From Kribbella sp. NBC_00382 (lineage in GTDB: Bacteria; Actinomycetota; Actinomycetes; Propionibacteriales; Kribbellaceae): a DNA stretch of 64,000 nucleotides. The position numbers and the translations under genes were made by a program. Below, one piece after another: positions 1 through 7,757 of the stretch. Under the pieces are notes generated by a model. The model saw only the letters and a list, made by a program, of their open reading frames with translations, was not told the origin of the DNA and did not search any database. The DNA lies in assembly GCF_036067295.1 (NCBI RefSeq), contig NZ_CP107954.1, forward strand, positions 372,001 to 436,000, written 5' to 3'. Within the stretch, counting starts at the first letter, position 1, and each line of letters starts with the position of its first letter.

Positions 1-1668
1 CTCCGACCAGAGGGACCACATCACCTCGTCGGGCGCGGCGCCCGCCATCACGATGTTCCTTGCCTTGAGCAACCTCTCGCCTAGCGCGACGAAACGCGCT
101 TCGGCGGGTGAGGCCTGCTCGTCGAGCAGCAACGGGTTCATCAACGCTTCGCGCAGCAGCTCATCGGACGAGCGCGGCAGCCGCTGGCCACCGGCTGCCT
201 CGCGATCGCGCTTGCGGAGTACGCGGGCAAGGCGGCGCAACTGGCCGGCATCCATCGCGCCCAGCGGCGACAACGCCAGCGCCCGCACGACATCCACGGT
301 CAGCGTCGCGGGATCGGCGACGGCTCGCAACGCCAGCAACATCGGCCGTACTGCGGGTTCGCGCGACAGCGGCAACTCGTCACCCGCGACGTCGACGGGG
401 ATGCCCGCGGCGGCCAGGGCGCGACGCAGCGGCGGGATCGACCAGCTGCCCGATCTGACCAGCACCGCCATCTCATGCCAGCCGACGCCGTCTTGCACGT
501 GGGCGCGACGGAGGATGTCGGCGATGTGCTCCAATTCGGCGCCGCTGGTCGAGTACAGGTTGGCCTCGACCTTGCCAGGGCCGTAGACGCAGGAGCTCGC
601 GTCGGGGTTGCGGAAGCGCTCGAAGGTGTCGCGGTCGAGCGTGCCGGGGACGCCGAGGCGGTTGACGACGTTACGCGAGATGCGTTGCAGGGTGGTGCCG
701 AATCGGCGTGTGGTGGCCAGCGCGATCTGGGCGGCTTCGGCGCCTCCCGTAGTACGGAACTCGTCGGTGAAGCGGAGCAAGCCGCGGACATCGGCGCCGC
801 GGAACGTGTAGATGGACTGGTCCGGATCGCCGACCACGACGAGGTCGCGGCCGTCGCCGGCGATCGCCTGTAGCAGCTTGGTCTGGCCGGGGTCGGTGTC
901 CTGGTACTCGTCGACGAAGACGGCCTTGAACTCCTCGCGAAGCCGCGCCTTCACGTGCGGCTGCTCGGCCAGGATGACCGCGCGGTGGATCAGCTCGGAG
1001 TAGTCCAGCACCTGCTCGGCGTCGAGGATCTGCAGGTACTCCTCGAAGAAGTCGCCGACCGCGACCCACTCGGGCCGGCTGGCCGAATGCCCGATCGCGG
1101 ACAGGTCCTCCGGGTCGAGCCCGAGCTGCCGCGCCTTGCCGATCACGGCCTGTACTTCGTCAGTGAACCCGCGCGTCTTGAGCGCCGGATGCAGGCTGGC
1201 CGGCCACTTGGTCACCCCGACCTCGCGACTGCCCTCGAGCGACTCGCTCAGCCGGACCGTCTGCTCGGGACCGGACGGCAGCCGAAGCGGTACGTCGAAA
1301 GCGTCGGCCGGCGTGAACCTTCTCAGCAACGCATAACAGAACGAGTGAAAAGTCATCGACGGCATCGCCCGCGTCGTCCGCCCGAGCCGCGCCGTGATCC
1401 GGTCCCTGAGCTCCGTCGCCGCCTTCCGCCCGAAGGTCAGCACCAACACCTCATCAGGCTTCAGCCCACGGTTCCCCACCCGATCGACAACGGCCTCGAC
1501 CAACGTCGTCGTCTTCCCCGTCCCCGGCCCCGCCAGCACCAGCAACGGCCCACCCGGATGATCCACCACAGCCTGCTGATCAGCATCCAGCACCGGCGCC
1601 TCGGTGACCCGAGCCTGATGCCCGTCACCCCGCACCAGTCGATACCTGGACCCAGTTCTACTGACCAT
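1..1668 (-). CDS. adnA: UvrD/Rep-family helicase-nuclease subunit, AdnA-like (3' end outside window)
   Basis: This is the N-terminal 556 residues of a superfamily 1 DNA helicase; the rest lies left of position 1. Walker A GPGTGKT is at residues 47-53, the DEYQDTD Walker B near 252 and the VGDPDQSIY motif near 280, all in the order of UvrD/PcrA/RecB helicases. By family knowledge AdnA pairs with AdnB to resect double-strand breaks in actinobacteria; the C-terminal nuclease domain that would prove AdnA is not visible here. The assignment rests on the AdnA-type N-terminus and on the neighbouring alkyltransferase-like, moeZ and DEAD-helicase genes, which match the order around mycobacterial adnA. 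The start is the first ATG after in-frame stops. Alternative: another UvrD-like helicase. Confidence 0.75.
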   Translation of the reverse strand, partial: MVSRTGSRYRLVRGDGHQARVTEAPVLDADQQAVVDHPGGPLLVLAGPGTGKTTTLVEAVVDRVGNRGLKPDEVLVLTFGRKAATELRDRITARLGRTTRAMPSMTFHSFCYALLRRFTPADAFDVPLRLPSGPEQTVRLSESLEGSREVGVTKWPASLHPALKTRGFTDEVQAVIGKARQLGLDPEDLSAIGHSASRPEWVAVGDFFEEYLQILDAEQVLDYSELIHRAVILAEQPHVKARLREEFKAVFVDEYQDTDPGQTKLLQAIAGDGRDLVVVGDPDQSIYTFRGADVRGLLRFTDEFRTTGGAEAAQIALATTRRFGTTLQRISRNVVNRLGVPGTLDRDTFERFRNPDASSCVYGPGKVEANLYSTSGAELEHIADILRRAHVQDGVGWHEMAVLVRSGSWSIPPLRRALAAAGIPVDVAGDELPLSREPAVRPMLLALRAVADPATLTVDVVRALALSPLGAMDAGQLRRLARVLRKRDREAAGGQRLPRSSDELLREALMNPLLLDEQASPAEARFVALGERLLKARNIVMAGAAPDEVMWSLWSE

Positions 1669-1741
1669 CCCCCCATCCCACCAGACCCCACCGACAAATC
1701 CGAGTCGGCCCTCAAAGGTACCGCGATCGACGCGGCTCGAT

Positions 1742-1774
1742 TGTTTCGGCTGTTTCAGATGTTTCGGATACAAT
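1742..1774 (+). promoter_or_regulatory. Three tandem 9-bp iterons abutting a -10 box, putative TA operator
   Basis: Three head-to-tail copies of TGTTTCRGN lie at 1742-1750, 1751-1759 and 1760-1768. They are followed immediately by TACAAT (1769-1774), which matches a -10 hexamer, 21 bp before the ATG at 1796. A 9-bp period is close to one helical turn, so a protein bound to these sites would cover the promoter. Inference: autoregulatory operator of the HTH antitoxin downstream. Confidence 0.55.
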
Positions 1775-1795
1775 TTTCGGCGAGAGGAGCACATC

Positions 1796-2446
1796 ATGCC
1801 CATCAGCAAGAGCGGAAAGCTCAACTCCGGGTCCACCCCCAAGGCGAAGACGGCAGCGGCACGCAAGCACGCCGCGTCCCCCGACCAGCCGAACCGCACC
1901 AGGAGAACCACAGGCGGTACGGCGAAGGCCGTTGCCGGCAGGTCGTCGACCGCCGGGAAGAAGGCCACCAGCAAGCCGGTCCACAGGCCGGCGCCCCTGG
2001 CAGGCCGGCCGCCTTCCGAGCGGGAGCAGTCGGTGATGTCAGTGAACAGGCCGAGTCTTGGTCAGCTGGGCGATGTGGAGTCGATCATCCACCGGGGCAA
2101 CGAGATCACGATCACTCAGGGAAAGACCAGCGTGAAGGTGAGCGGCACGATGCTGACCGCGATGCGCCAGTTCGTCACCGCGCTAGGTACCGGCCCGCTC
2201 AGCCTGCTCATCGAGAATCCGGACACCGAAATCACCAGCCAGGAGGCCGCCGATCTACTCAATGTGTCGCGTCCTTATGTCGTCAAGCTTGCCCGCGAGG
2301 GCCAACTTGCCCACAGACTGGTCGGGAACCGGCACCGGTTCCGGCTGTCCGACGTGCGTGCTCTCGAACGAGCTCAGTACCACGAACGCGACAGGTTGCT
2401 GGCTGAGATGATGCCCGAAGGTGGCTACGTGGACGGGGACTTCTGA
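1796..2446 (+). CDS. Excisionase/MerR-type HTH antitoxin of a PIN toxin pair
   Basis: This 216-residue protein has a C-terminal excisionase-like winged helix (about residues 142-190): EAADLLNVSRPYVVKLAREG is the helix-turn-helix, and HRLVGNRHRFRLSDV the wing. Residues 1-75 are a basic, Lys/Ala/Pro-rich disordered extension, unusual for this family. A further segment (about 80-140) contains a beta-rich stretch ending in an MRQF helix. The ATG at 1796 is chosen because GAGAGGAG precedes it at good spacing; a shorter start at 2035 would drop the basic tail. The PIN gene begins 3 bp after the stop, the usual antitoxin-toxin order. Predicted role: DNA-binding antitoxin that represses its own promoter through the iterons upstream. 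Confidence 0.8.
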   Translation: MPISKSGKLNSGSTPKAKTAAARKHAASPDQPNRTRRTTGGTAKAVAGRSSTAGKKATSKPVHRPAPLAGRPPSEREQSVMSVNRPSLGQLGDVESIIHRGNEITITQGKTSVKVSGTMLTAMRQFVTALGTGPLSLLIENPDTEITSQEAADLLNVSRPYVVKLAREGQLAHRLVGNRHRFRLSDVRALERAQYHERDRLLAEMMPEGGYVDGDF

Positions 2447-2449
2447 CCG

Positions 2450-3064
2450 ATGTCCACGGTCTGTTCAGGTCGCCCGATCGGCGTCCTCGATGCATGTGTA
2501 CTGATTCCGCCCAGCCTCCGTGACGTGCTGCTCTCCTGCGCGAACGAGTCTGCGTTCCACCCCATCTGGCAGGACGAGATCCTCGACGAAGTCCTGCGCA
2601 ACTCGGTACGGCTGCTGAGGGATCGCGCCGGCTTGACAGACGACGACGCCATCGCCGCCGCGACCCGGCTGCTCGGTCAGATGCGCAGAACGTTCCCGGC
2701 CGCCTGCCGGCCCGGCGCGGAGTGGATTCCGTTGGTACCGGGCCTCACCTGTGACGAGAAGGACCGCCATGTGCTCGCCGTCGCGATCGGCGCCAAGGCC
2801 ACCCATCTGGTGACGAGCAATGCGCGCGACTTTCCCCCGAGATCTGTACCGGCCGGGCTCGCCGTAGTACCGCCCGACAGATTTCTGCTGGATCTGCTGA
2901 CCGCAGTCCCCGAGCAGGTCGTGGACGCGGTGGAGCGGATGGCGAGCCGCTTCCGGCAGCCGAAGACGACGGTCGTAGAACTGGCGGAGCAGATGGCGAA
3001 GGGCCGGTACGTTCCCGGGTTCGGTGATGAGCTGGGCAGGATCCTCTCGGACGGGATGCCCTAG
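2450..3064 (+). CDS. PIN-domain ribonuclease, probable VapC-like toxin
   Basis: The 204-residue product begins with a beta strand carrying the first acidic residue (GVLDACVLIP, Asp about 14), continues with the second acidic site (QDEILDEVLR), and has CDEKDRHVLAVAI and VTSNARDFPP for the last metal ligands. This is the PIN Mg-nuclease set. A C-terminal helical extension of about 60 residues makes it longer than a classic VapC (about 130) and resembles the longer PIN toxins paired with excisionase-like HTH antitoxins. It is translationally linked to the antitoxin gene (3-bp gap). RNA target unknown. Good confidence in the fold, moderate in toxin function. Confidence 0.8.
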   Translation: MSTVCSGRPIGVLDACVLIPPSLRDVLLSCANESAFHPIWQDEILDEVLRNSVRLLRDRAGLTDDDAIAAATRLLGQMRRTFPAACRPGAEWIPLVPGLTCDEKDRHVLAVAIGAKATHLVTSNARDFPPRSVPAGLAVVPPDRFLLDLLTAVPEQVVDAVERMASRFRQPKTTVVELAEQMAKGRYVPGFGDELGRILSDGMP

Positions 3065-3367
3065 CTACAGCTGCTCTTCGGGGTTCCAGCGGACTTCGCG
3101 GAGGTTGACCTTGCCGTTGGTGACTCGGATGCCGTCGCCGCGGAGGAGTTGGATTTGCTGGTCGAGTACCTCGTCGGCGGGGATGCCGCTGGCTCGGATG
3201 ACGCGCCACCAGCCGACAGCTCCGCCGTACTCGCGCATCACGGCACCCACCTGGCGGGGCCCGCCCTGGCCGACGTACTCGGCGATGTCCCCGTACGTCG
3301 CAACCCGCCCAGCCGGAATCGACTCGACCGCCACCAGCACGGCCTCCACATACTCCTCCCGATCCAC
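3065..3367 (-). CDS. Alkyltransferase-like (ATL) DNA-binding protein of the MGMT family
   Basis: This 100-residue protein consists of only the C-terminal DNA-binding domain of O6-alkylguanine transferases. The helix GRVATYGDIAEYVG and the PRQVGAVMR recognition segment are present. At the active-site loop, where MGMT has PCHRV, this protein reads GWWRV (residues 52-56), so Trp replaces the methyl-accepting Cys, as in ATL proteins. ATLs bind O6-alkylguanine and flag it for nucleotide excision repair without transferring the alkyl group. It converges with the PIN toxin with no spacer, and it neighbours adnA as in mycobacteria (Rv3204). Confidence 0.88.
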   Translation of the reverse strand: MDREEYVEAVLVAVESIPAGRVATYGDIAEYVGQGGPRQVGAVMREYGGAVGWWRVIRASGIPADEVLDQQIQLLRGDGIRVTNGKVNLREVRWNPEEQL

Positions 3368-3538
3368 CAGGCCACGCTATCCGCCGTCGCCGACAAAGTC
3401 GCACTCCACAGCCGGCCGACACCCCACGCCGAGCTTGCGGTCTGAGGTCCGCATGGGTGGCTCGGGGTCGACTGGCGGGTTATTGGACCACTGGCGTCAA
3501 GCATCACGCCAGCGGTGGAAAAACCCGCCAGCGGCCAA

Positions 3539-3592
3539 GCAACAGACAGCCCGGGCGACGCGATCCGCAGCGGCTCCGGGAGCGTCTGTTGC
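3539..3592 (-). terminator. Inverted repeat after the LLM oxidoreductase gene
   Basis: Nine-bp arms GCAACAGAC (3539-3547) and GTCTGTTGC (3584-3592) enclose a second CCCGG/CCGGG stem. The structure abuts the stop codon at 3593 on the minus strand, so it could end that transcript. There is no U-tract. The rest of 3368-3538 shows no gene. Confidence 0.4.
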
Positions 3593-4435
3593 TCAGGCGA
3601 GGGCTTTGGCTAGGGGGTCGAGGATTGTGGGTGGGGTGTCTAGGGGGAGGTTGAGGACTACCAGGTCTACGCCGGCTTCGGCGTAGGAGGTGGCGGTGGT
3701 GATCGCCGTGTCGATGGCTTGGTTGAGGGGGACGTCGGGGTCTATGCGGACGTTGACCGAGCAGGTGATTTCGGTGACGTCTCGGCCGAGGGTTTCGCAG
3801 TGGGTGATGAGGACGTCTTTGAGGGGCTTCCATTCGTCGGGGGTAGCGACGATGACGTTCCAGTGCTGGGCCCAGCGGGCGACCGCGCGGAGCGTGCGTT
3901 TGGGGCCTTTGCCGCCGATGGTGATCGGCGGGTGCGGGGTCTGGACGGGCTTCGGTTCGCAGTAGGCGTCGGTGAGTTTGACGTACTTGCCGTCGAAGTT
4001 GGCGACCTTCTCGGTGAGGAGGGCGATCAGCGCCTGGGTGCCTTCGTCGAAGCGGTCGAAGCGTTCCTTCAGTGGGGGTAGCTCGATGCCGTAGGCGTCG
4101 CACTCCATCTGGTTCCAGCCGGCGCCGATGCCGAGCTCGAGGCGGCCGCCGGAGATGATGTCGGTGGTCGCCGCCATGTTCGCCAGTACTGCGGGATGCC
4201 GGTAGATCATCCCCGTGACCTGGCAGCCCACCCGGATCCGCTTGGTCGCCTGAGCGAGGGCAGCGAGTGTCGTCCAGGCCTCGAGGTTCGGGCCGGCCAT
4301 GTCGCCGCTCAGCGGGTAGAAGTGGTCCCAGTGCCAGGCCGACTCGAAGACCTCGTACTCGTCGGCCGCGATCCACACGTCGCGCAACTGTTCCCAGCTC
4401 GTGTGCTCAGGCCTGGTCTTGATCGCGAACCGCAT
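3593..4435 (-). CDS. LLM-class F420-dependent oxidoreductase
   Basis: The 280-residue protein fits a single luciferase-like TIM barrel: N-terminal MRFAIKTRPEHTSW, the AWHWDHFYPL segment, TKRIRVGCQVTGMIYRHPAV, and GGRLELGIGAGWNQMECDAYGI, which is the conserved flavin/F420-pocket signature. A late PPITIGGKGPKRTLRAVARWA segment is typical of actinobacterial F420-dependent members. Family knowledge: such enzymes reduce or oxidise varied small molecules with coenzyme F420; the substrate cannot be told. Monocistronic. The ATG start at 4435 gives a canonical N-terminus. Confidence 0.88.
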   Translation of the reverse strand: MRFAIKTRPEHTSWEQLRDVWIAADEYEVFESAWHWDHFYPLSGDMAGPNLEAWTTLAALAQATKRIRVGCQVTGMIYRHPAVLANMAATTDIISGGRLELGIGAGWNQMECDAYGIELPPLKERFDRFDEGTQALIALLTEKVANFDGKYVKLTDAYCEPKPVQTPHPPITIGGKGPKRTLRAVARWAQHWNVIVATPDEWKPLKDVLITHCETLGRDVTEITCSVNVRIDPDVPLNQAIDTAITTATSYAEAGVDLVVLNLPLDTPPTILDPLAKALA

Positions 4436-4472
4436 CCGCTGCCTCCTCGGTAAGGGTTTTCCAATCCGGAAT

Positions 4473-4829
4473 CTACCCCAGCGGCAACCGGCAGATCGAG
4501 GAAACCGGCGCCGACTGCTGGACCGCCGCGATCAGCGCGAACACCTCGAAGACCACCCCAGCCACCGCCGTGGCGAACAGCACGATGGTGATCACCTGCC
4601 GACTGGACCAGCGGATCAGGAGCAGCAACGCGACCACTCCGAGCAGCAAACCGATGGAGCCCAGAACAAAAGCACTCGGCGGCATCGCGAGCGAGCCGTC
4701 GCAGGCCGCACGGCGACGGCGCTCGAGTTCCGCGCCGGCGTTCAGGCAGGTCAGGGTCAGCACCACCCCGACGACCGTCAGGCCGAAGACCACCCCCTGC
4801 CGGCGCCAGTCAGCCATGCCACCGAGCAT
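4473..4829 (-). CDS. Small three-helix membrane protein of unknown function
   Basis: A 118-residue hydrophobic protein with three predicted membrane segments (starting at GVVFGLTVVGVVLTLTCL, AFVLGSIGLLLGVVALLLLI and VITIVLFATAVAGVVFEVFA) and a short external end containing Cys. I do not recognise the family. Two starts are possible: ATG at 4829, preceded by GATGGTGG, or ATG at 4817; 4829 is preferred for the ribosome-binding site. It lies downstream of the DUF2277 gene on the same strand, with a 37-bp gap. Confidence 0.55.
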   Translation of the reverse strand: MLGGMADWRRQGVVFGLTVVGVVLTLTCLNAGAELERRRRAACDGSLAMPPSAFVLGSIGLLLGVVALLLLIRWSSRQVITIVLFATAVAGVVFEVFALIAAVQQSAPVSSICRLPLG

Positions 4830-4866
4830 CGGGCCACCATCTGTTCGCGAGCCCCCCACCGGGCTG

Positions 4867-5133
4867 TCAGTCCAGGCCGAGACGAGCCCGTACTTCGGGC
4901 CTGCGCAACGGCGGCACGGTTTGCGGCGGCACCCGGCGCTCCGGCATCTCCTCCAGCAGGGCCTCGGTGATCTTGGCGACCTCGGCGGCGGCACGCTCGA
5001 TCGGGCCGCGGGTGGTCGCACTGAGCGAGCCGACGCCGGTCACCTTGCGCACGTACTGCAGCGCCGCCGCGTAGATCTCTTCGGAGGTCGCCGCCGGCTC
5101 AAGTCCACGAAGAACGGTGATGTTTCTGCACAT
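4867..5133 (-). CDS. DUF2277 family small protein
   Basis: The 88-residue product opens with MCRNITVLRGLEPAAT and continues with AALQYVRKVTGV, the recognisable DUF2277 signature, ending in a basic tail. Function unknown; family members are small cytosolic proteins of about 80-90 residues, which this matches. It is divergent from the TetR gene at 5221, so the two share the 87-bp promoter region. It may be co-transcribed with the small membrane protein downstream. Confidence 0.85.
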   Translation of the reverse strand: MCRNITVLRGLEPAATSEEIYAAALQYVRKVTGVGSLSATTRGPIERAAAEVAKITEALLEEMPERRVPPQTVPPLRRPEVRARLGLD

Positions 5134-5191
5134 ACGAAAACAGTACGTGCCACCGGGGACAGCGAAGAGAAACTCTACGAGCTGTTGACTT

Positions 5192-5220
5192 ACCTACGAC
5201 CATTAGGTTTTCCTCAACCT
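5192..5220 (+). promoter_or_regulatory. Overlapping inverted repeats and promoter of the TetR operon
   Basis: ACCTA (5192-5196) pairs with TAGGT (5204-5208), and AGGTT (5205-5209) pairs with AACCT (5216-5220), giving two interlocked short palindromes. TTGACT (5185-5190) could be a -35 and TAGGTT (5204-5209) a -10, but the 13-bp spacing is short. The second palindrome ends at the ATG, and no Shine-Dalgarno sequence is visible, so a leaderless transcript repressed by its own TetR product is likely. Confidence 0.45.
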
Positions 5221-5859
5221 ATGAGCACAGCAGCCGCCCCGGACCGCCGGTCCCGGCGCCGCCAGCAGACCATCGACGAGATCCTCGACGTCTCCGTCGC
5301 GTTGATGGAGACCGAGGGCGTCGCCGCGCTGAGCCTGTCCGCGGTGGCCCGGCAGCTCGGGATGCAGCCGCCGTCGCTCTATCAGTACTTCCCGTCGAAG
5401 CTCGCCATCTACGACGCCCTCTTCCAGCGCGGCGCCGAGCAGGTCCGCGACGCCCAACGCGCAGCACGAGCGGCCGCCGCACCCAAGGACCAGCTCAAAG
5501 CCGGTATGACCGCCTTCAGCCGCTGGTGCATGGCCAACCAGGTGCTCACCCAGTTGCTCTTCTGGCGCACCATCCCGGGCTTCGAGCCGTCACCCGAGGC
5601 CTTCGCGCCCGCGGTGGAGGGCCTGCAGGACGTGAAGACCTTCTTCCAGCAGGAGGTCGAGGCCGGACAACTCCACCCGGATGCCGCCGGCGAGGAAGGC
5701 ATCGCCCTGTTCACCGCGATGACCGCCGGCGTGCTCTCGCAGCAGATGGCGAACGAACCACAGGCGACCTTCGAGGACGGCCGGTTCATGAAGCTGCTGC
5801 CGATCGTGCTCGAGATGTTCTATCAGCGCTACCAACCGACCAGGGGGAAAGAGAAATGA
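5221..5859 (+). CDS. TetR/AcrR-family transcriptional regulator
   Basis: The 212-residue protein has an N-terminal TetR helix-turn-helix at about residues 39-58 (LSAVARQLGMQPPSLYQYFP) and an all-helical ligand domain. The chosen ATG at 5221 follows directly on the operator and gives a normal TetR length. The stop overlaps the start of the DinB-like gene (ATGA at 5856), so the two form one operon, and the regulator probably controls that enzyme. It reads divergently from the DUF2277 gene. The inducer is unknown. Confidence 0.88.
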   Translation: MSTAAAPDRRSRRRQQTIDEILDVSVALMETEGVAALSLSAVARQLGMQPPSLYQYFPSKLAIYDALFQRGAEQVRDAQRAARAAAAPKDQLKAGMTAFSRWCMANQVLTQLLFWRTIPGFEPSPEAFAPAVEGLQDVKTFFQQEVEAGQLHPDAAGEEGIALFTAMTAGVLSQQMANEPQATFEDGRFMKLLPIVLEMFYQRYQPTRGKEK

Positions 5860-6659
5860 CCACCACCGCGATAGCCGCGCGGGAGATCGCCCGCGCCGAC
5901 CGAGCCGCCGCAAGGCGTCACCGCGACGCCGAGCTCGAGGCCTGGTACCACCTGATGACGACCCTCGACGGCACCGACTGGAAGCACCGGACGGTCTGCG
6001 ACGAGTGGGACGTCGCCGACATCGTCGGGCATCTGTGCGGACAGGCCGAGGACGTCAACAAACCCTGGTCCTTCCCACTGCGCGATCGCCGCGCCCGCCG
6101 CACCTACCCGACCACCCCGTTGCTCGACGCGCACATGATGATCCAGGCCGACGACCACCGCGGTACGCCGTACGACGTCCTGCAGAACCGCTTCGGCAAC
6201 CTCTGGGCGAAGGCCACCAAGACCATCAGCCGCAACCCGGCGCTGATCCGCAAGATGACGGTCAAGATCGAGGGCATGCCCGGCTTCGACAAGCTCGACC
6301 TCGGCTACATCCAGGACATCCTGCTCGCCCGCGACCTCTGGATGCACCGCGACGATGTCTGCCAGGCGCTCGGCCGCGAGTTCGACACCGGCCCGTACGC
6401 CGGTGAGCTGGTCGCCCAGGTCATGCTCGACATCGAAGACGGCCCCTTCTGGTCCGGTACGCCGGTACTCCTGACCCTCACCGGCCAAGGCGGAGCCACC
6501 TACCGCCTCGGCCACGGCGACCCGATCGCCACCGTCAGCACCGACGCGGTCGGCTACATGCGCACCCTCTCCGGCCGTGACGACCAGCCGACCGTCGTAC
6601 TGGTCGACGGCGATCCAGCAGGCGCCGAAGCCGTCGCCACCTGCCGCATGCCCTTCTGA
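5856..6659 (+). CDS. Maleylpyruvate isomerase-family (DinB-like, mycothiol-type) enzyme
   Basis: This 267-residue protein has the DinB/MDMPI four-helix bundle: WYHLMTTLDGTDW, VCDEWDVADIVGHLCGQ and ARDLWMHRDDV supply the histidines that bind the divalent metal in this fold. Family members use mycothiol as thiol cofactor for isomerisation or conjugation in actinobacteria. The C-terminal part (TLTGQGGATYRLG and after) resembles the SCP2-like domain often found there. The start overlaps the TetR stop by 4 bp (ATGA), indicating translational coupling. Specific substrate unknown; a detoxification role is inferred from the TetR partner. Confidence 0.82.
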   Translation: MTTTAIAAREIARADRAAARRHRDAELEAWYHLMTTLDGTDWKHRTVCDEWDVADIVGHLCGQAEDVNKPWSFPLRDRRARRTYPTTPLLDAHMMIQADDHRGTPYDVLQNRFGNLWAKATKTISRNPALIRKMTVKIEGMPGFDKLDLGYIQDILLARDLWMHRDDVCQALGREFDTGPYAGELVAQVMLDIEDGPFWSGTPVLLTLTGQGGATYRLGHGDPIATVSTDAVGYMRTLSGRDDQPTVVLVDGDPAGAEAVATCRMPF

Positions 6660-6676
6660 ACCAGCACGATGGGGGC

Positions 6677-7672
6677 ATGACTGAACTCCCGACCGGGCTC
6701 ACGGTCCGCCCGCCGAAACTCACCGATGCCGAGGCGATTCACCGACTCGCCGCGAGCTACTTCCAGCGGATCGTGGGCCGCCCGATGGTCACCCTGTCGG
6801 AGATCGTCGAGGGCCTCACCGCCCCGACGATCACCCTCGAGCGCGACGGCTGGCTGATCCTCGGCAACGAGGACAATGAGGGCAATGAGGTCAACGACAG
6901 CCAGCCGGCCGGGTACGGCTTCGTGCTGCTCGGCGGGGATCGCCGGTTCGTACAACTGAGCGTCGTGAAGGAAGACCCGGCGATCGCGACCTGGCTACTG
7001 ACCAAGGGAAGCGAGCGGGCCCAGGAGCTCGGTGCCGAGAACGGCTATCAGGAAGTGATCGTCGAGGTCGGCATGTTCCGCGCGGACGACACACTGCGCG
7101 AGGTCGTCGCCGGCCAAGGCTTCGAGTTCGCCACCTCGTACCAGCAAATGCGGATCGACCACGAAGGACCACTCCCCCTCCCCGAGCCACCAACCGGTAC
7201 GACGATCCGCACCGGTGCCCACGATGACCCGACCCGGCGGGCTTTCCACACGATGATGTCGGCGGCGTTCGCCGGACAGGACAGCGCCGCGCTGGCGCCG
7301 TACGACGAATGGCTGGAGACCCACGAGAAGCGCGACGGGTTCGACTGGTCGCAGCTGACGATGGTCGAACGCGACGGCCGGATCATCGCCGCCAGCGACT
7401 GCAACCACGCCTTCGTGGAGACCGACAACTGTGGCTATATCGGCCGGCTCGGCGTCCTCCCCGAAGGCCGCGGACTCGGCCTGGCGAAGTACCTCCTCCG
7501 CCGCGCCTTCGCCCAAGACGCAAACGCAGGGCTGGCCGGCACGCTCCTCCACGTCGACACGAGCAACCCGACTCCGGCCCTCGGCCTCTACGAGTCGGTC
7601 GGCATGCGTACCGTCGAGATCGCCGACGGCTGGCAGCGCAAGCTGCCGGTTTTGCAACAACCTGCAACCTGA
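6677..7672 (+). CDS. GNAT-family N-acetyltransferase with two GNAT folds
   Basis: At 331 residues the protein is twice a single GNAT domain. The N-terminal half (about 1-165) has a GNAT-like beta-sheet core with a degenerate acetyl-CoA loop. The C-terminal half (about 170-331) carries a clear motif A, GRLGVLPEGRGLGLAKYLL, followed by the GLYESVGM segment. The layout resembles mycothiol synthase-type tandem GNATs, but nothing here proves MshD. It follows the mycothiol-type enzyme by 17 bp on the same strand and may belong to its operon. Acceptor unknown. Confidence 0.82.
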   Translation: MTELPTGLTVRPPKLTDAEAIHRLAASYFQRIVGRPMVTLSEIVEGLTAPTITLERDGWLILGNEDNEGNEVNDSQPAGYGFVLLGGDRRFVQLSVVKEDPAIATWLLTKGSERAQELGAENGYQEVIVEVGMFRADDTLREVVAGQGFEFATSYQQMRIDHEGPLPLPEPPTGTTIRTGAHDDPTRRAFHTMMSAAFAGQDSAALAPYDEWLETHEKRDGFDWSQLTMVERDGRIIAASDCNHAFVETDNCGYIGRLGVLPEGRGLGLAKYLLRRAFAQDANAGLAGTLLHVDTSNPTPALGLYESVGMRTVEIADGWQRKLPVLQQPAT

Positions 7673-7757
7673 CCCCGACGCTGTAACGTGCGCGTGCCGG
7701 TGCCGATGAGGACAGCGCGACCGGCTTTCGTGTCGCTCTGACTTCCTAGGGGTTCTC

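Noticed and set aside
955..2406. 483-codon open frame on the plus strand opposite the AdnA-like gene and across the TA promoter
   Set aside because: Arg/Pro/Gln-rich low-information product, a typical high-GC shadow; the minus-strand helicase and the antitoxin frame explain the region.
6677..7672. Mycothiol synthase MshD
   Set aside because: Tandem GNAT layout and mycothiol-type neighbour fit, but no residue-level evidence; left as a GNAT protein.
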